Positions 8,297 to 17,228 of a DNA stretch of 64,000 bases are shown here, one piece after another. The translations under genes and the position numbers were made by a program. How positions within the stretch are numbered: the stretch's first letter is position 1; the number at the start of each line of letters is the position of its first letter. The notes below the pieces were generated by a model that did no database searches, was not told where the DNA came from, and worked only from the letters and a program-made list of their open reading frames with translations. This stretch comes from an uncultured Aquimarina sp. (GTDB lineage: Bacteria; Bacteroidota; Bacteroidia; Flavobacteriales; Flavobacteriaceae). The DNA lies in assembly GCA_947489195.1 (NCBI GenBank), contig CANLCT010000011.1, forward strand, positions 20,410 through 84,409, given 5' to 3'.

Positions 8297-9067
8297 ATGA
8301 GTATATTAAATAGTTTTAGTTTACAAGGGAAAGTAGCGGTTGTTACTGGATGTAAACGAGGAATTGGGAAAGGAATGGCTATAGCTTTAGCTGAAGCAGG
8401 AGCAGATATTATCGGTGTTTCGGCTTCATTAGAGTTAGAAGGAAGTGCCATTGAAAAAGAAGTAACAGCATTAGGTAGAAAATTTACTGCTTACCAATGT
8501 GATTTTTCAGATAGAAAAGCACTTTATACTTTTATTAAAGCTGTAAAAGCAGATCATTCTCAAATTGATATTTTGGTGAATAATGCAGGAACTATTTTAA
8601 GAACTCCAGCAGCTGAACATCCAGATGAAATGTGGGATAAAGTAATTGAAGTAAACCAAAATGCACAATTTATTTTAACACGTGAGTTAGGTAAAGATAT
8701 GATTGAGCGTGGTTCAGGTAAAATTGTATTTACGGCGTCATTATTAACATATCAAGGAGGTATTACTGTACCAGGTTATGCAGCAAGTAAAGGAGCAATT
8801 GGTCAAATGATTATGGCTTTTGCTAATGAGTGGGCTGGTAAAGGAGTTAATGTAAATGGAATTGCACCAGGTTACATAGCAACTGATAATACTGAAGCTT
8901 TACGTAACAATCCAGAGCGTGCCGATTCTATTTTAGCACGTATTCCTGCAGGTCGTTGGGGAGAGCCAACTGATTTTGCTGGACCAGTAGTGTTCTTGTG
9001 TTCAAAAGCATCTGATTACATGCACGGTTCTATTACTTTAGTAGACGGTGGATGGATGGGTAGATAA
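8297..9067 (+). CDS. SDR family oxidoreductase (KduD/gluconate 5-dehydrogenase-like)
   Basis: 256 residues, classical short-chain dehydrogenase. The nucleotide-binding motif TGCKRGIGKG is at 17-26 and NNAG follows near residue 96. The catalytic triad is Ser148, Tyr161 and Lys165 (YAASK). The N-terminus (LNSFSLQGKVAVVTG) and the C-terminal LVDGGWMGR closely resemble 2-deoxy-D-gluconate 3-dehydrogenase/KduD and gluconate 5-dehydrogenase, so the substrate is probably a keto sugar acid. The aldehyde dehydrogenase gene follows after 40 bp without a terminator, so SDR and ALDH form an operon. The exact substrate is unknown. Confidence 0.85.
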   Translation: MSILNSFSLQGKVAVVTGCKRGIGKGMAIALAEAGADIIGVSASLELEGSAIEKEVTALGRKFTAYQCDFSDRKALYTFIKAVKADHSQIDILVNNAGTILRTPAAEHPDEMWDKVIEVNQNAQFILTRELGKDMIERGSGKIVFTASLLTYQGGITVPGYAASKGAIGQMIMAFANEWAGKGVNVNGIAPGYIATDNTEALRNNPERADSILARIPAGRWGEPTDFAGPVVFLCSKASDYMHGSITLVDGGWMGR

Positions 9068-9107
9068 CCCAAAATAACTTTTTATAACGTATTAAAATTT
9101 TTATTGT

Positions 9108-10553
9108 ATGTCAGCAAAAAAATATCAATTATTTATAGGCGGTGAATGGGTAGATTCTACTACTGGTAAAACAGCCGAAATTACAAGTCCTATTGACGAG
9201 AGTGTTGTTGGTGAAGTAGCTATGGGAGTTGAAGAAGATGCAAATATAGCATTAGAAGCAGCAGAAAAAGCTCAAAAAGAATGGAAAAAAGTTCCAGCAA
9301 GGAAGCGTGCTGAATTAATGAGAAAGTTTGCTGCTGAAATTAGAGCAAACAAGGCGTATTTAGCAGATCTATTGACTAGAGAGCAAGGTAAAATTATCTC
9401 TTTAGCAGAAATCGAAGTTGAAGTTACTGCTACTTTTATTGAATACGCTTGCGACTGGGCACGTCATATTGAAGGTGATATTTTACCTTCAGATAATGAA
9501 AATGAACATATTTATATTCATAAAATTCCAAGAGGAGTAGTAGTAGCAATTACAGCGTGGAATTTCCCTCTTGCTTTGGCAGGAAGAAAATTAGGACCTG
9601 CTTTAGTAGCGGGTAATGCAGTAGTTATTAAGCCAACTCAAGAAACTCCTTTGGCAACATTAGAGTTAGGTTTCCTTGCAGAAAAAGTAGGGCTTCCTAA
9701 AGGTTTATTAAACGTAGTTACAGGTTCAGGTAGAGTATTAGGAAATGCTTTAGTTGAAAATCCAATTACTAAAATGGTTACCATGACAGGTAGTACACCT
9801 GCAGGACAATCTATTTTTAAAGCTGCTGCTAAAAATTTAACTCACGTTCAGTTAGAGTTAGGTGGTAAAGCACCAAGTATTGTTTTTGCTGATGCAGATA
9901 TTGATAATGCAGTTGATGCAACATTCAATTCTCGTTTTGATAACTGTGGACAAGTATGTACTTGTAATGAGCGCATGTATGTTCATGAGGATATTTACGA
10001 TGTATTTATGGAGAAATTCATGGATAAAGTAAAAAGCTTTAAAGTAGGTAATCCATTGAATAGAGATACTCAAATGGGACCTAAAGTAAATGCTAACGAG
10101 TTGAAAAACATGGAGCATTTAGTAAAAGTAAGTTTAGAAGAAGGAGCAACTTTAGCACATGGAGGTAAACGACCAGAAGGAGCTGAATTTGAAAAAGGAC
10201 ACTGGTTTGAGCCAACAGTTTTAACTGATGTAACTCAAGATATGACTATTGTTCATGAAGAATCTTTTGGACCTATTTTACCAGTGATTAAGTTTACAGA
10301 CTTTGATCAAGTAATTGGTTATGCTAACGATTGTGAGTATGGTTTAGCAGCAATGGTATTTACTAAAGATATGGCTACAATTTTGCGTTGTAATGACGAG
10401 CTTGAGTGTGGCGAAATATATGTAAATAGAGGTCATGGAGAGCAACATCAAGGTTTCCATAATGGATACAAATTGAGTGGTTCTGGTGGTGAAGATGGTA
10501 AATATGGTTTCGAACAATATTTAGAAAAGAAAACTTTCTATGTAAAGTATTAA
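9108..10553 (+). CDS. AldA-like NAD-dependent aldehyde dehydrogenase (copy 1)
   Basis: 481 residues, full-length ALDH. Catalytic Cys284 lies in GQVCTC and general base Glu250 in LELGGK; the cofactor site is TAWNFPLAL. The CTCNER motif after the nucleophile and the C-terminal GFHNGYKLSGSGG segment resemble E. coli AldA (lactaldehyde/glycolaldehyde dehydrogenase) more than betaine or succinate-semialdehyde enzymes, from memory. A role in oxidising lactaldehyde or a similar short hydroxyaldehyde from deoxy-sugar or sugar-acid breakdown is likely. It is co-transcribed with the SDR and terminated at 10599-10636. A close paralogue follows at 10790, with blocks of identical DNA. Confidence 0.88.
   Translation: MSAKKYQLFIGGEWVDSTTGKTAEITSPIDESVVGEVAMGVEEDANIALEAAEKAQKEWKKVPARKRAELMRKFAAEIRANKAYLADLLTREQGKIISLAEIEVEVTATFIEYACDWARHIEGDILPSDNENEHIYIHKIPRGVVVAITAWNFPLALAGRKLGPALVAGNAVVIKPTQETPLATLELGFLAEKVGLPKGLLNVVTGSGRVLGNALVENPITKMVTMTGSTPAGQSIFKAAAKNLTHVQLELGGKAPSIVFADADIDNAVDATFNSRFDNCGQVCTCNERMYVHEDIYDVFMEKFMDKVKSFKVGNPLNRDTQMGPKVNANELKNMEHLVKVSLEEGATLAHGGKRPEGAEFEKGHWFEPTVLTDVTQDMTIVHEESFGPILPVIKFTDFDQVIGYANDCEYGLAAMVFTKDMATILRCNDELECGEIYVNRGHGEQHQGFHNGYKLSGSGGEDGKYGFEQYLEKKTFYVKY
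9477..9595 (+). repeat. 119-bp tract identical to 11159-11277
   Basis: Within copy 1 of the aldehyde dehydrogenase, 119 consecutive bases are identical to the second copy at a constant offset of 1682. The flanks differ at many third positions. A shorter identical block of 50 bp lies at 10128-10177. This is most simply explained by recent gene conversion. Confidence 0.85.
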
Positions 10554-10598
10554 TCCATACATTTTAATTTTTTTGATTAAATCAATCAAATGATATAT

Positions 10599-10636
10599 AA
10601 AACCTGTAAGATAGCTAATCTTACAGGTTTTGTTTT
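10599..10636 (+). terminator. Rho-independent terminator after the SDR-ALDH operon
   Basis: Perfect 14-bp stem (AAAACCTGTAAGAT / ATCTTACAGGTTTT) with a 5-nt loop and a T-rich tail. It separates the first aldehyde dehydrogenase from its paralogue. Confidence 0.9.
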
Positions 10637-10789
10637 GTAGTATATAACTCTAGTTTATTATATTGGGTGCAAGTTTGCAGGATAGTAAAATAATACTAGT
10701 TTTATCAGAGTCATATTGAGTGATGAATGAGATAAATTAGACAAGGAGATAATCCTTAATAGAATTTTAAACGTACCAAAAAGCATATT

Positions 10790-12235
10790 ATGTCATTAAA
10801 AGAATATAAGTTATTTATTGATGGAGAGTGGGTAAAATCAACCACTGGTGAAACTTTAGAAATTATTAGTCCTATTGACGAAAGTGTTGTGGCTACTATA
10901 GAAATGGGAGGCGAAGCAGATGCTGAAATTGCTTTAAAAGTAGCAGAAAAAGCGCAGAAGGAATGGAAAAAAGTTCCGGCAAGGAAAAGAGCAGAGTTAT
11001 TGAGGAAGCTAGCTGCTGAAATTAGAGCAAATAAGCCTTATTTATCTGAATTGTTAACCAGAGAACAAGGAAAACTTATATCTGTTGCTGAAGTTGAAGT
11101 GGATGTGTGTGCTTCTTTTATAGATTATGCTTGTGATTGGGCACGCCATATTGAAGGAGATATTTTACCTTCAGATAATGAAAATGAACATATTTATATT
11201 CATAAAATTCCAAGAGGAGTAGTAGTAGCAATTACAGCGTGGAATTTCCCTCTTGCTTTGGCAGGAAGAAAATTAGGGCCAGCTTTAGTCGCAGGAAATG
11301 CTGTCGTAATTAAACCTACAGAAGAAACTCCTTTAGCTACTTTAGAATTAGGTTATTTGGCAGAAAAAGTAGGAATTCCTAAAGGAATTTTAAACATTGT
11401 AACTGGAACAGGTCGAGTACTTGGTAATGCATTAGTTAAAAATCCAATTACAAAAATGGTAACCATGACAGGGAGTACCCCTGCAGGGCAAGCTATTTTT
11501 AGAGCAGCAGCAGATAATTTAACACATGTACAATTAGAATTGGGCGGTAAAGCGCCTAGTATAGTGTTTGCAGATGCCGACTTGGATATAGCTGCTGAAG
11601 CAACATTCCAATCTCGTTTTGATAATTGTGGACAAGTATGTACTTGTAATGAGCGTATGTATGTTCATGAGGATATCTACGATGCATTTATGGAAAAATT
11701 TATGCAAAAGGTAAGAAATCTAAAAGTAGGTAATCCTCTAGATAGAAGTTCTCAAATGGGGCCAAAAGTGAATGCTAATGAATTCAAAAATATGGAGGAT
11801 TTAGTAAAGGTAAGTTTAGAAGAAGGAGCAACTTTAGCACATGGAGGTAAACGACCAGATGGAGCTGAGTTTGAAAAAGGTTTTTGGTTTGAACCTACTG
11901 TTTTTACTGATGTAACTCAAGAAATGACTGTTGTTCATAAAGAAGCATTTGGTCCTATTTTACCAGTTATTAAGTTTAATGATTTTGACCAAGTAATTGA
12001 ATATGCGAATGATTCCGAATATGGGTTAACGGCAATGATATTTACTAAGGATATGCAAACTATGATGCGTTGTAATGATGCGCTGGAGTGTGGTGAAATT
12101 TATGTAAATAGAGGGCATGGAGAGCAACATCAAGGTTTTCATAATGGCTATAAATTAAGTGGATCAGGTGGTGAAGATGGTAAATATGGTTTTGAACAAT
12201 ATTTAGAAAAGAAAACTTTTTATATGAAGTATTAA
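10790..12235 (+). CDS. AldA-like NAD-dependent aldehyde dehydrogenase (copy 2)
   Basis: 481 residues, the same length as the upstream copy and nearly collinear with it. Catalytic Cys284 (GQVCTC), the cofactor-site motif TAWNFPLAL and the LELGGK general base are all kept. Differences cluster near the N-terminus, at residues 107-120 and near the C-terminus, so the two may differ in substrate or regulation. A terminator separates it from copy 1 and another follows, so it is its own transcription unit. Intact motifs in both copies argue against decay of either. Function as for copy 1, probably short hydroxyaldehyde oxidation. Confidence 0.88.
   Translation: MSLKEYKLFIDGEWVKSTTGETLEIISPIDESVVATIEMGGEADAEIALKVAEKAQKEWKKVPARKRAELLRKLAAEIRANKPYLSELLTREQGKLISVAEVEVDVCASFIDYACDWARHIEGDILPSDNENEHIYIHKIPRGVVVAITAWNFPLALAGRKLGPALVAGNAVVIKPTEETPLATLELGYLAEKVGIPKGILNIVTGTGRVLGNALVKNPITKMVTMTGSTPAGQAIFRAAADNLTHVQLELGGKAPSIVFADADLDIAAEATFQSRFDNCGQVCTCNERMYVHEDIYDAFMEKFMQKVRNLKVGNPLDRSSQMGPKVNANEFKNMEDLVKVSLEEGATLAHGGKRPDGAEFEKGFWFEPTVFTDVTQEMTVVHKEAFGPILPVIKFNDFDQVIEYANDSEYGLTAMIFTKDMQTMMRCNDALECGEIYVNRGHGEQHQGFHNGYKLSGSGGEDGKYGFEQYLEKKTFYMKY
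11159..11277 (+). repeat. 119-bp tract identical to 9477-9595
   Basis: Partner of the identical block in copy 1 (see 9477-9595). It covers residues 124-163, which contain the cofactor-binding TAWNFP motif. Confidence 0.85.
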
Positions 12236-12289
12236 TTTTGAGAAAAAGTTTTAAAGATTTTTAATAATTATTTAAGAACCTGTTAGTTT

Positions 12290-12311
12290 AAAAACCTTTC
12301 AGGTTTTTTTT
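12290..12311 (+). terminator. Rho-independent terminator after ALDH copy 2
   Basis: 8-bp stem (AAAAACCT / AGGTTTTT) with a 3-nt loop and extra T residues. A nested CCTG...CAGG pairing beginning at 12279 is also possible. Confidence 0.75.
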
Positions 12312-12615
12312 GTGCTTTTAAAGTAAGGTTTTCTAATTTTATACGTTTAACTTAAAAACCTGTTTTATGTATTAAAACTTGGTTTTGAGGCTATGATATA
12401 ATAAATACTAGAATTTTTTTAATTTAAGCATAGTATCGTTATGATTAAATTAAAAATACAGTTTACAATAGCATTTGCAGTAGATCATAGACGGAATAGA
12501 TTTTATAATGCATAAAACGAGTTAAACAATATAGTATTTTTGTCAAATCAATCCTGGGGAATCAATTTCAGAAAAAGGATCAAAAATTATTCTGTCTTTC
12601 GTATAATTATTTTCC
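12312..12615. other. 304-bp intergenic region before the TonB-dependent receptor
   Basis: No coding frame. It contains a perfect -7 box at 12535-12542 (listed separately). No other conserved element was recognised. Confidence 0.5.
12535..12542 (+). promoter_or_regulatory. Putative -7 element for the TonB-dependent receptor gene
   Basis: TATTTTTG matches TAnnTTTG exactly, about 73 bp before the start codon. No TTG is seen at the usual -33 spacing. Confidence 0.45.
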
Positions 12616-15198
12616 ATGAAAATTTACGTATTACTTTTTTTCTTTATATGTAATATTGGTTTTAGTCAGTCGAACTTATATTCTGATGATTCTTCTAAAA
12701 GTAAAATAATTCCATTTCTTAATTTAGTAGAAGAACGATTCAATGTTAAATTCTCGTATAATCCTGAGTGGATTGAAAATGAAGAAATTAATACATCTAA
12801 AAAGTTTAATTCACTAGAATTAATTATAGTAGAATTACAACGGCAGCTACATGTAACTATAAATAAAGTGGATCAAAGATTTTTTGTAATAAAACCTTTG
12901 AAAAAAATTTATGTATGTGGTTATTTAAAAGATGAAAATTTTAAAAAAGCTATTGAAGGAGCCATAATTAAAAGCTCTAATGAAAATCAATTTACAACAA
13001 GTAATACTAATGGCTACTTTCAATTAAGTGATGTCGATATTAATGATACGATACAAATTAGTTCACTAGGTTCTAAAACAAAAAAAATAGCCGCTTTAAC
13101 ATTTTTTAAAAAGTGTGACAATTATTTATTAGAAGAAAAGCTTTATAACTTAAACGAAGTAGTTATTAAAGATTATTTGTCTACAGGTATTTCATTAAAA
13201 AATGATGGAACCGTTAATTTCGATCTTAAAAATGCAGATATTCTAGCTGGTCAAGCCGAGCCAGATGTTTTACAAAGTGTTCAATTGTTACCCGGTATTG
13301 ATAGTACGACGGAAAACGCTACAGATTTGTTTATACGTGGAAGTACTCCTGATAAAAATTTGATTTTGTGGGATGGTATTAAATTGTATAATACTGATCA
13401 TTTTTTTGGAACATTAACTAATTTGAATGCTACTTTAGTCAATAATGTAACTATTTATAAAAATGGGACTAATGCTAAGTATGGTGATCGGGTTTCGGGG
13501 GTTATTGATATTGAATTAGCCAATGAAGTTCCCGAAAATATTGGGGCGAGTATAGGAGTTAATTTTTTAAATAGTGACCTTACACTTGAAATACCAGTTT
13601 TTAAAAAGTTAGGTTTAATAGTTTCTGCACGTAGATCATTTACTGATTTTTTTGAACCTGCAATTTTTGAAAATAATTTTAATCGATTATTTCAAAGTTC
13701 AAGAATTATTACAAACAAAGAAGCTTTAAATTCTGCTCCCGACTTGCAACAAAGCCAAGAGTTAAGTTTTGAAGATTATTCTGGTAAAATTATAGTTGAT
13801 ATAGCATCAAAACATAAATTCCAATCAACAATTTTATACACCAATAATGAACTTAAAGATATTTTTGAAAGTATCTTTTTTGAAGGGGATGATGGATTTA
13901 GAGTAACGGATGTCAATTTTGATAATTTAGAAATCGAAAATTTAGGAATTTCTGCATCTTTTCAGAGTAAATGGAACAATTTTTTTGAAACTAATTTAAA
14001 TTTTAATCACTCAAATTTTAATTTAAATTATTTAGGAGCTAGTTTTAATCCGGTACTTTTTGCATCATCTCAAGTCGAAAGAATAAATACGATTAAAGAA
14101 TATAATTCATTAATAACATCAAAATTAAAGTTACATAAAAACTTGAATTTTAATAGTGGATATGAAGCTTCAAAAAAAAATATAAATCATGAGATTAGAC
14201 ATGAATTTTTTGGAGATTTTCTTAATAAGTACAATTTAAAAACGGCCCATTCATTTTTTAGCCAACTTAACTTTAATAAAACCAATGTAGCGCATGTTGA
14301 TTTAGGAATTCGAATAAATAAAATTCCAACTTTTAAAAAATTACGTTTAGAGCCAAGGTTGTATGCTGAAAAAGAGTTAACAAAAAATATTAGAATAAAA
14401 ACAAGTGCTGAAATAAAGTATCAATCTATTAATAGAATAGATATTAGTTCGGGAAACGACCTAGGCGAAGAAGATGAAGTTTGGTTACCTGCTATAAAAG
14501 ATAGTATTCCATTAGTGCAAAGTAAGCAGGTTTCAGCAGGAGTTTTATTTAAAAATAATGGTTGGATAGTTGATATAGATGCTTATTACAAAACCTTAGC
14601 TGGTTTAAGTTTGTTCCCCTCTGGACCATTGAATTTATTCGGAAACCCGAAAGAAGGTAATGGAGTTATAAAAGGAGTTGATGTTTTAATAAAAAAGAAA
14701 TTTTTAAAATATTCGACCTGGTTAGGATACACTTATGCAACCAATATACAACAGTTTGATGGTATAAATAATAATGAAGCCTTTAATGCTAATAATGATA
14801 TTAGACACTCATTGACCTGGTCACATTTTTATGAGTATAAAAACTTTCAATTTTCTTTGGGATGGAAATATAGAACAGGAACACCATATATAGAAATTTC
14901 TGGTTTTGATAATCCAACATTAACCAATATTGTAGAATCGTACAATGAAAAAAGAGTACCAGATTACCATAAATTAGATTTTTCTTTAATTTACTCTATT
15001 AATTTATCAAAAAAAGATACTTCGAAAAATGCTAGATTTGGTTTATCTGTTTTTAATATTTATAATCAAAAAAATATACTTGATATAAATAGATCGTTAT
15101 TTACACCATTTATTGTAGATGATCCTTTGGGGCTAGTAGAGTTTGAAACGGTATCATTAGGGACTACAGCTAACGTTTTTATTCGATTTAATTTTTAA
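12616..15198 (+). CDS. TonB-dependent receptor with STN-like and carboxypeptidase-regulatory-like N-terminal domains
   Basis: 860 residues. Signal peptide 1-18 (ends GFSQ). Residues 31-93 look like an STN/secretin domain, 97-165 like a carboxypeptidase-D regulatory domain (GYLKDENF... then TNTNGYFQLSDV), and about 205-305 form the plug (VLQSVQLLPG, LFIRGSTPDKNLILWDG). The rest is a 22-strand-type outer-membrane barrel ending in an aromatic-rich strand with terminal Phe. It imports an unidentified ligand using TonB energy. There is no SusD gene, so it is not a SusCD polysaccharide importer. An STN domain usually signals to a FecR-type anti-sigma factor, but none is in the window. It appears monocistronic. 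Confidence 0.85.
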   Translation: MKIYVLLFFFICNIGFSQSNLYSDDSSKSKIIPFLNLVEERFNVKFSYNPEWIENEEINTSKKFNSLELIIVELQRQLHVTINKVDQRFFVIKPLKKIYVCGYLKDENFKKAIEGAIIKSSNENQFTTSNTNGYFQLSDVDINDTIQISSLGSKTKKIAALTFFKKCDNYLLEEKLYNLNEVVIKDYLSTGISLKNDGTVNFDLKNADILAGQAEPDVLQSVQLLPGIDSTTENATDLFIRGSTPDKNLILWDGIKLYNTDHFFGTLTNLNATLVNNVTIYKNGTNAKYGDRVSGVIDIELANEVPENIGASIGVNFLNSDLTLEIPVFKKLGLIVSARRSFTDFFEPAIFENNFNRLFQSSRIITNKEALNSAPDLQQSQELSFEDYSGKIIVDIASKHKFQSTILYTNNELKDIFESIFFEGDDGFRVTDVNFDNLEIENLGISASFQSKWNNFFETNLNFNHSNFNLNYLGASFNPVLFASSQVERINTIKEYNSLITSKLKLHKNLNFNSGYEASKKNINHEIRHEFFGDFLNKYNLKTAHSFFSQLNFNKTNVAHVDLGIRINKIPTFKKLRLEPRLYAEKELTKNIRIKTSAEIKYQSINRIDISSGNDLGEEDEVWLPAIKDSIPLVQSKQVSAGVLFKNNGWIVDIDAYYKTLAGLSLFPSGPLNLFGNPKEGNGVIKGVDVLIKKKFLKYSTWLGYTYATNIQQFDGINNNEAFNANNDIRHSLTWSHFYEYKNFQFSLGWKYRTGTPYIEISGFDNPTLTNIVESYNEKRVPDYHKLDFSLIYSINLSKKDTSKNARFGLSVFNIYNQKNILDINRSLFTPFIVDDPLGLVEFETVSLGTTANVFIRFNF

Positions 15199-15308
15199 AA
15201 TTTTTGGCAAATAGTTTAACCATTTTTAAGTGTTTATAGTTTTTTTTGTCTTAAAAATTATAGATATTTAAGCAATTAACACAAACGTTTTAGTAAAGTA
15301 CGCTATTC

Positions 15309-17228
15309 ATGGAAATTCCTAACAATCTTCAAATTAAAAGTTTTGCAGAATATAAACAATGGTACCAACAAAGTGTAGACCATCCTGAAGCTTTTTGGGA
15401 AGCCATTGCCAATAAGTTTTATTGGAAAAAAAAATGGAAAACTACATTAGAGTATGATTTTAACATTCCAAAAGTGGAATGGTTTAAAGGCGGTAAATTA
15501 AATATTACAGAAAATTGTTTAGATCGTCATTTAAAAACAATAGGAAATAAAACTGCTATTATTTGGGAACCTAACGATCCAGATGAAGAAACAAGGCACA
15601 TAACCTACAGGCAATTGTATGTTAAAGTTTCGCATTTTGCCAATGTGTTAAAAAATAATGGAATAAAAAAAGGAGATCGTGTGTGTATTTATATGCCAAT
15701 GATACCCGAATTGGCAATTGCTATGTTGGCTTGTGCTAGAATTGGAGCAATACACTCTATAGTGTTTGCAGGTTTTTCAAGTACAGCTATAGCAAGTAGA
15801 ATTAATGATTCAGAATGTAAGATGCTAATTACAGCTAATGAGGTTTATAGAGGAACCAAACAAGTAGCATTAAAAAGTATTTGTGATGAAGCTTTAAAAC
15901 AGACACCATGTATTGAAACGGTAATCGTGTATCGACGTACAGTAGAGCCCACACCAATGAAACCAGGCCGTGATAAATTTTGGTTTGACGAATTGCAAAA
16001 GGTAGCTAAAGAATGCGAAGCCGAAGAAATGGACGCCGAAGATGAATTATTTATTTTATACACATCGGGGTCTACGGGTAAGCCAAAAGGAATGGTGCAT
16101 ACAACAGCTGGATACATGGTAGGAAGTACATTTACATTTCAAAATGTATTTCAATTAGATAAGAATGATGTGTATTGGTGCACAGCCGATATAGGTTGGA
16201 TTACTGGACATTCATATATAATTTATGGACCACTAGCCGCAGGAGCAACTACCGTTATGTTTGAAGGAGTACCGAGTTATCCAGATTATGGTCGTTTTTG
16301 GGAAATTTGTAACAAACTTAAGGTAACTCATTTTTATACGGCACCAACTGCTATTAGAGCTTTGGCAAAACAATCTTTAGATTTTGTAAAAAAACATGAT
16401 TTATCAAGTTTAAAAGTATTAGGTAGTGTTGGAGAACCTATTAATGAAGAAGCATGGCATTGGTATAATGATTATGTTGGAAAAGGAAATTGCCCCATTG
16501 TAGATACTTGGTGGCAAACAGAAACGGGAGCTATTATGATTTCTCCTTTAGCAGGAATAACACCTACAAGACCTACATTTGCTACCTTGCCTTTACCAGG
16601 AATTCAGCCTGTATTAATGGATGAAAATGGAGGAAAAATTCAGATAAAACCCCAACAAGCTGAAGGGCGCTTAGCTATACAATACCCTTGGCCATCAATG
16701 GCTCGTACTGTTTATGGAGATCATGAACGTTATAGGCAAGTATATTTTTCGCAATTTCCAGGAAATTATTTTACAGGTGATGGTGCATATCGAGACGCAA
16801 GTGGAAATTACCGAATAACTGGAAGAGTTGATGATGTGGTAATTGTTTCGGGACATAATTTAGGTACAGCCCCCATCGAAAATGCAATTAATGAGCATAG
16901 AGCGGTAGCCGAATCAGCAATTGTTGGATTTCCACATGATATAAAAGGAACAGCTTTATGCGCATATGTAACCTTACATGATGATTATAAGGGAGGAGCA
17001 GAATTAGTATCTGAAATAAAAAAGCAAATAGCCAATACCATAGGAGCAATTGCCAAACCAGATAAAGTAATATTTGTAAATGCATTGCCTAAAACCAGAA
17101 GTGGAAAAATTATGCGTCGTATTTTACGTAAAATAGCCTCAGGTGAAATTGATAGTTTAGGAGATACTTCGACATTACTAAACCCAGATGCTGTTGAACA
17201 AATTATAGTGGCTTATGCAAATGTGTAA
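15309..17228 (+). CDS. acs: Acetate-CoA ligase (acetyl-CoA synthetase)
   Basis: 639 residues, full length. It activates acetate to acetyl-CoA through acetyl-AMP in the cytoplasm. Seen: the adenylation motif YTSGSTGKPKGMVHT, the DIGWITGHSY segment, TWWQTETGA, and the C-terminal PKTRSGKIMRR motif whose Lys600 is the residue inactivated by acetylation in characterised Acs enzymes. It allows growth on acetate or recycling of overflow acetate. Its last 14 nt overlap the start of a GNAT acetyltransferase gene, which makes acetylation control of Acs worth testing. It may also use acetate released downstream of the aldehyde dehydrogenases nearby (inference). Confidence 0.96.
   Translation: MEIPNNLQIKSFAEYKQWYQQSVDHPEAFWEAIANKFYWKKKWKTTLEYDFNIPKVEWFKGGKLNITENCLDRHLKTIGNKTAIIWEPNDPDEETRHITYRQLYVKVSHFANVLKNNGIKKGDRVCIYMPMIPELAIAMLACARIGAIHSIVFAGFSSTAIASRINDSECKMLITANEVYRGTKQVALKSICDEALKQTPCIETVIVYRRTVEPTPMKPGRDKFWFDELQKVAKECEAEEMDAEDELFILYTSGSTGKPKGMVHTTAGYMVGSTFTFQNVFQLDKNDVYWCTADIGWITGHSYIIYGPLAAGATTVMFEGVPSYPDYGRFWEICNKLKVTHFYTAPTAIRALAKQSLDFVKKHDLSSLKVLGSVGEPINEEAWHWYNDYVGKGNCPIVDTWWQTETGAIMISPLAGITPTRPTFATLPLPGIQPVLMDENGGKIQIKPQQAEGRLAIQYPWPSMARTVYGDHERYRQVYFSQFPGNYFTGDGAYRDASGNYRITGRVDDVVIVSGHNLGTAPIENAINEHRAVAESAIVGFPHDIKGTALCAYVTLHDDYKGGAELVSEIKKQIANTIGAIAKPDKVIFVNALPKTRSGKIMRRILRKIASGEIDSLGDTSTLLNPDAVEQIIVAYANV

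Noticed and set aside
12616..15198. SusC-type receptor of a polysaccharide utilisation locus
   Set aside because: No SusD, glycosidase or regulator next to it; acs follows directly.
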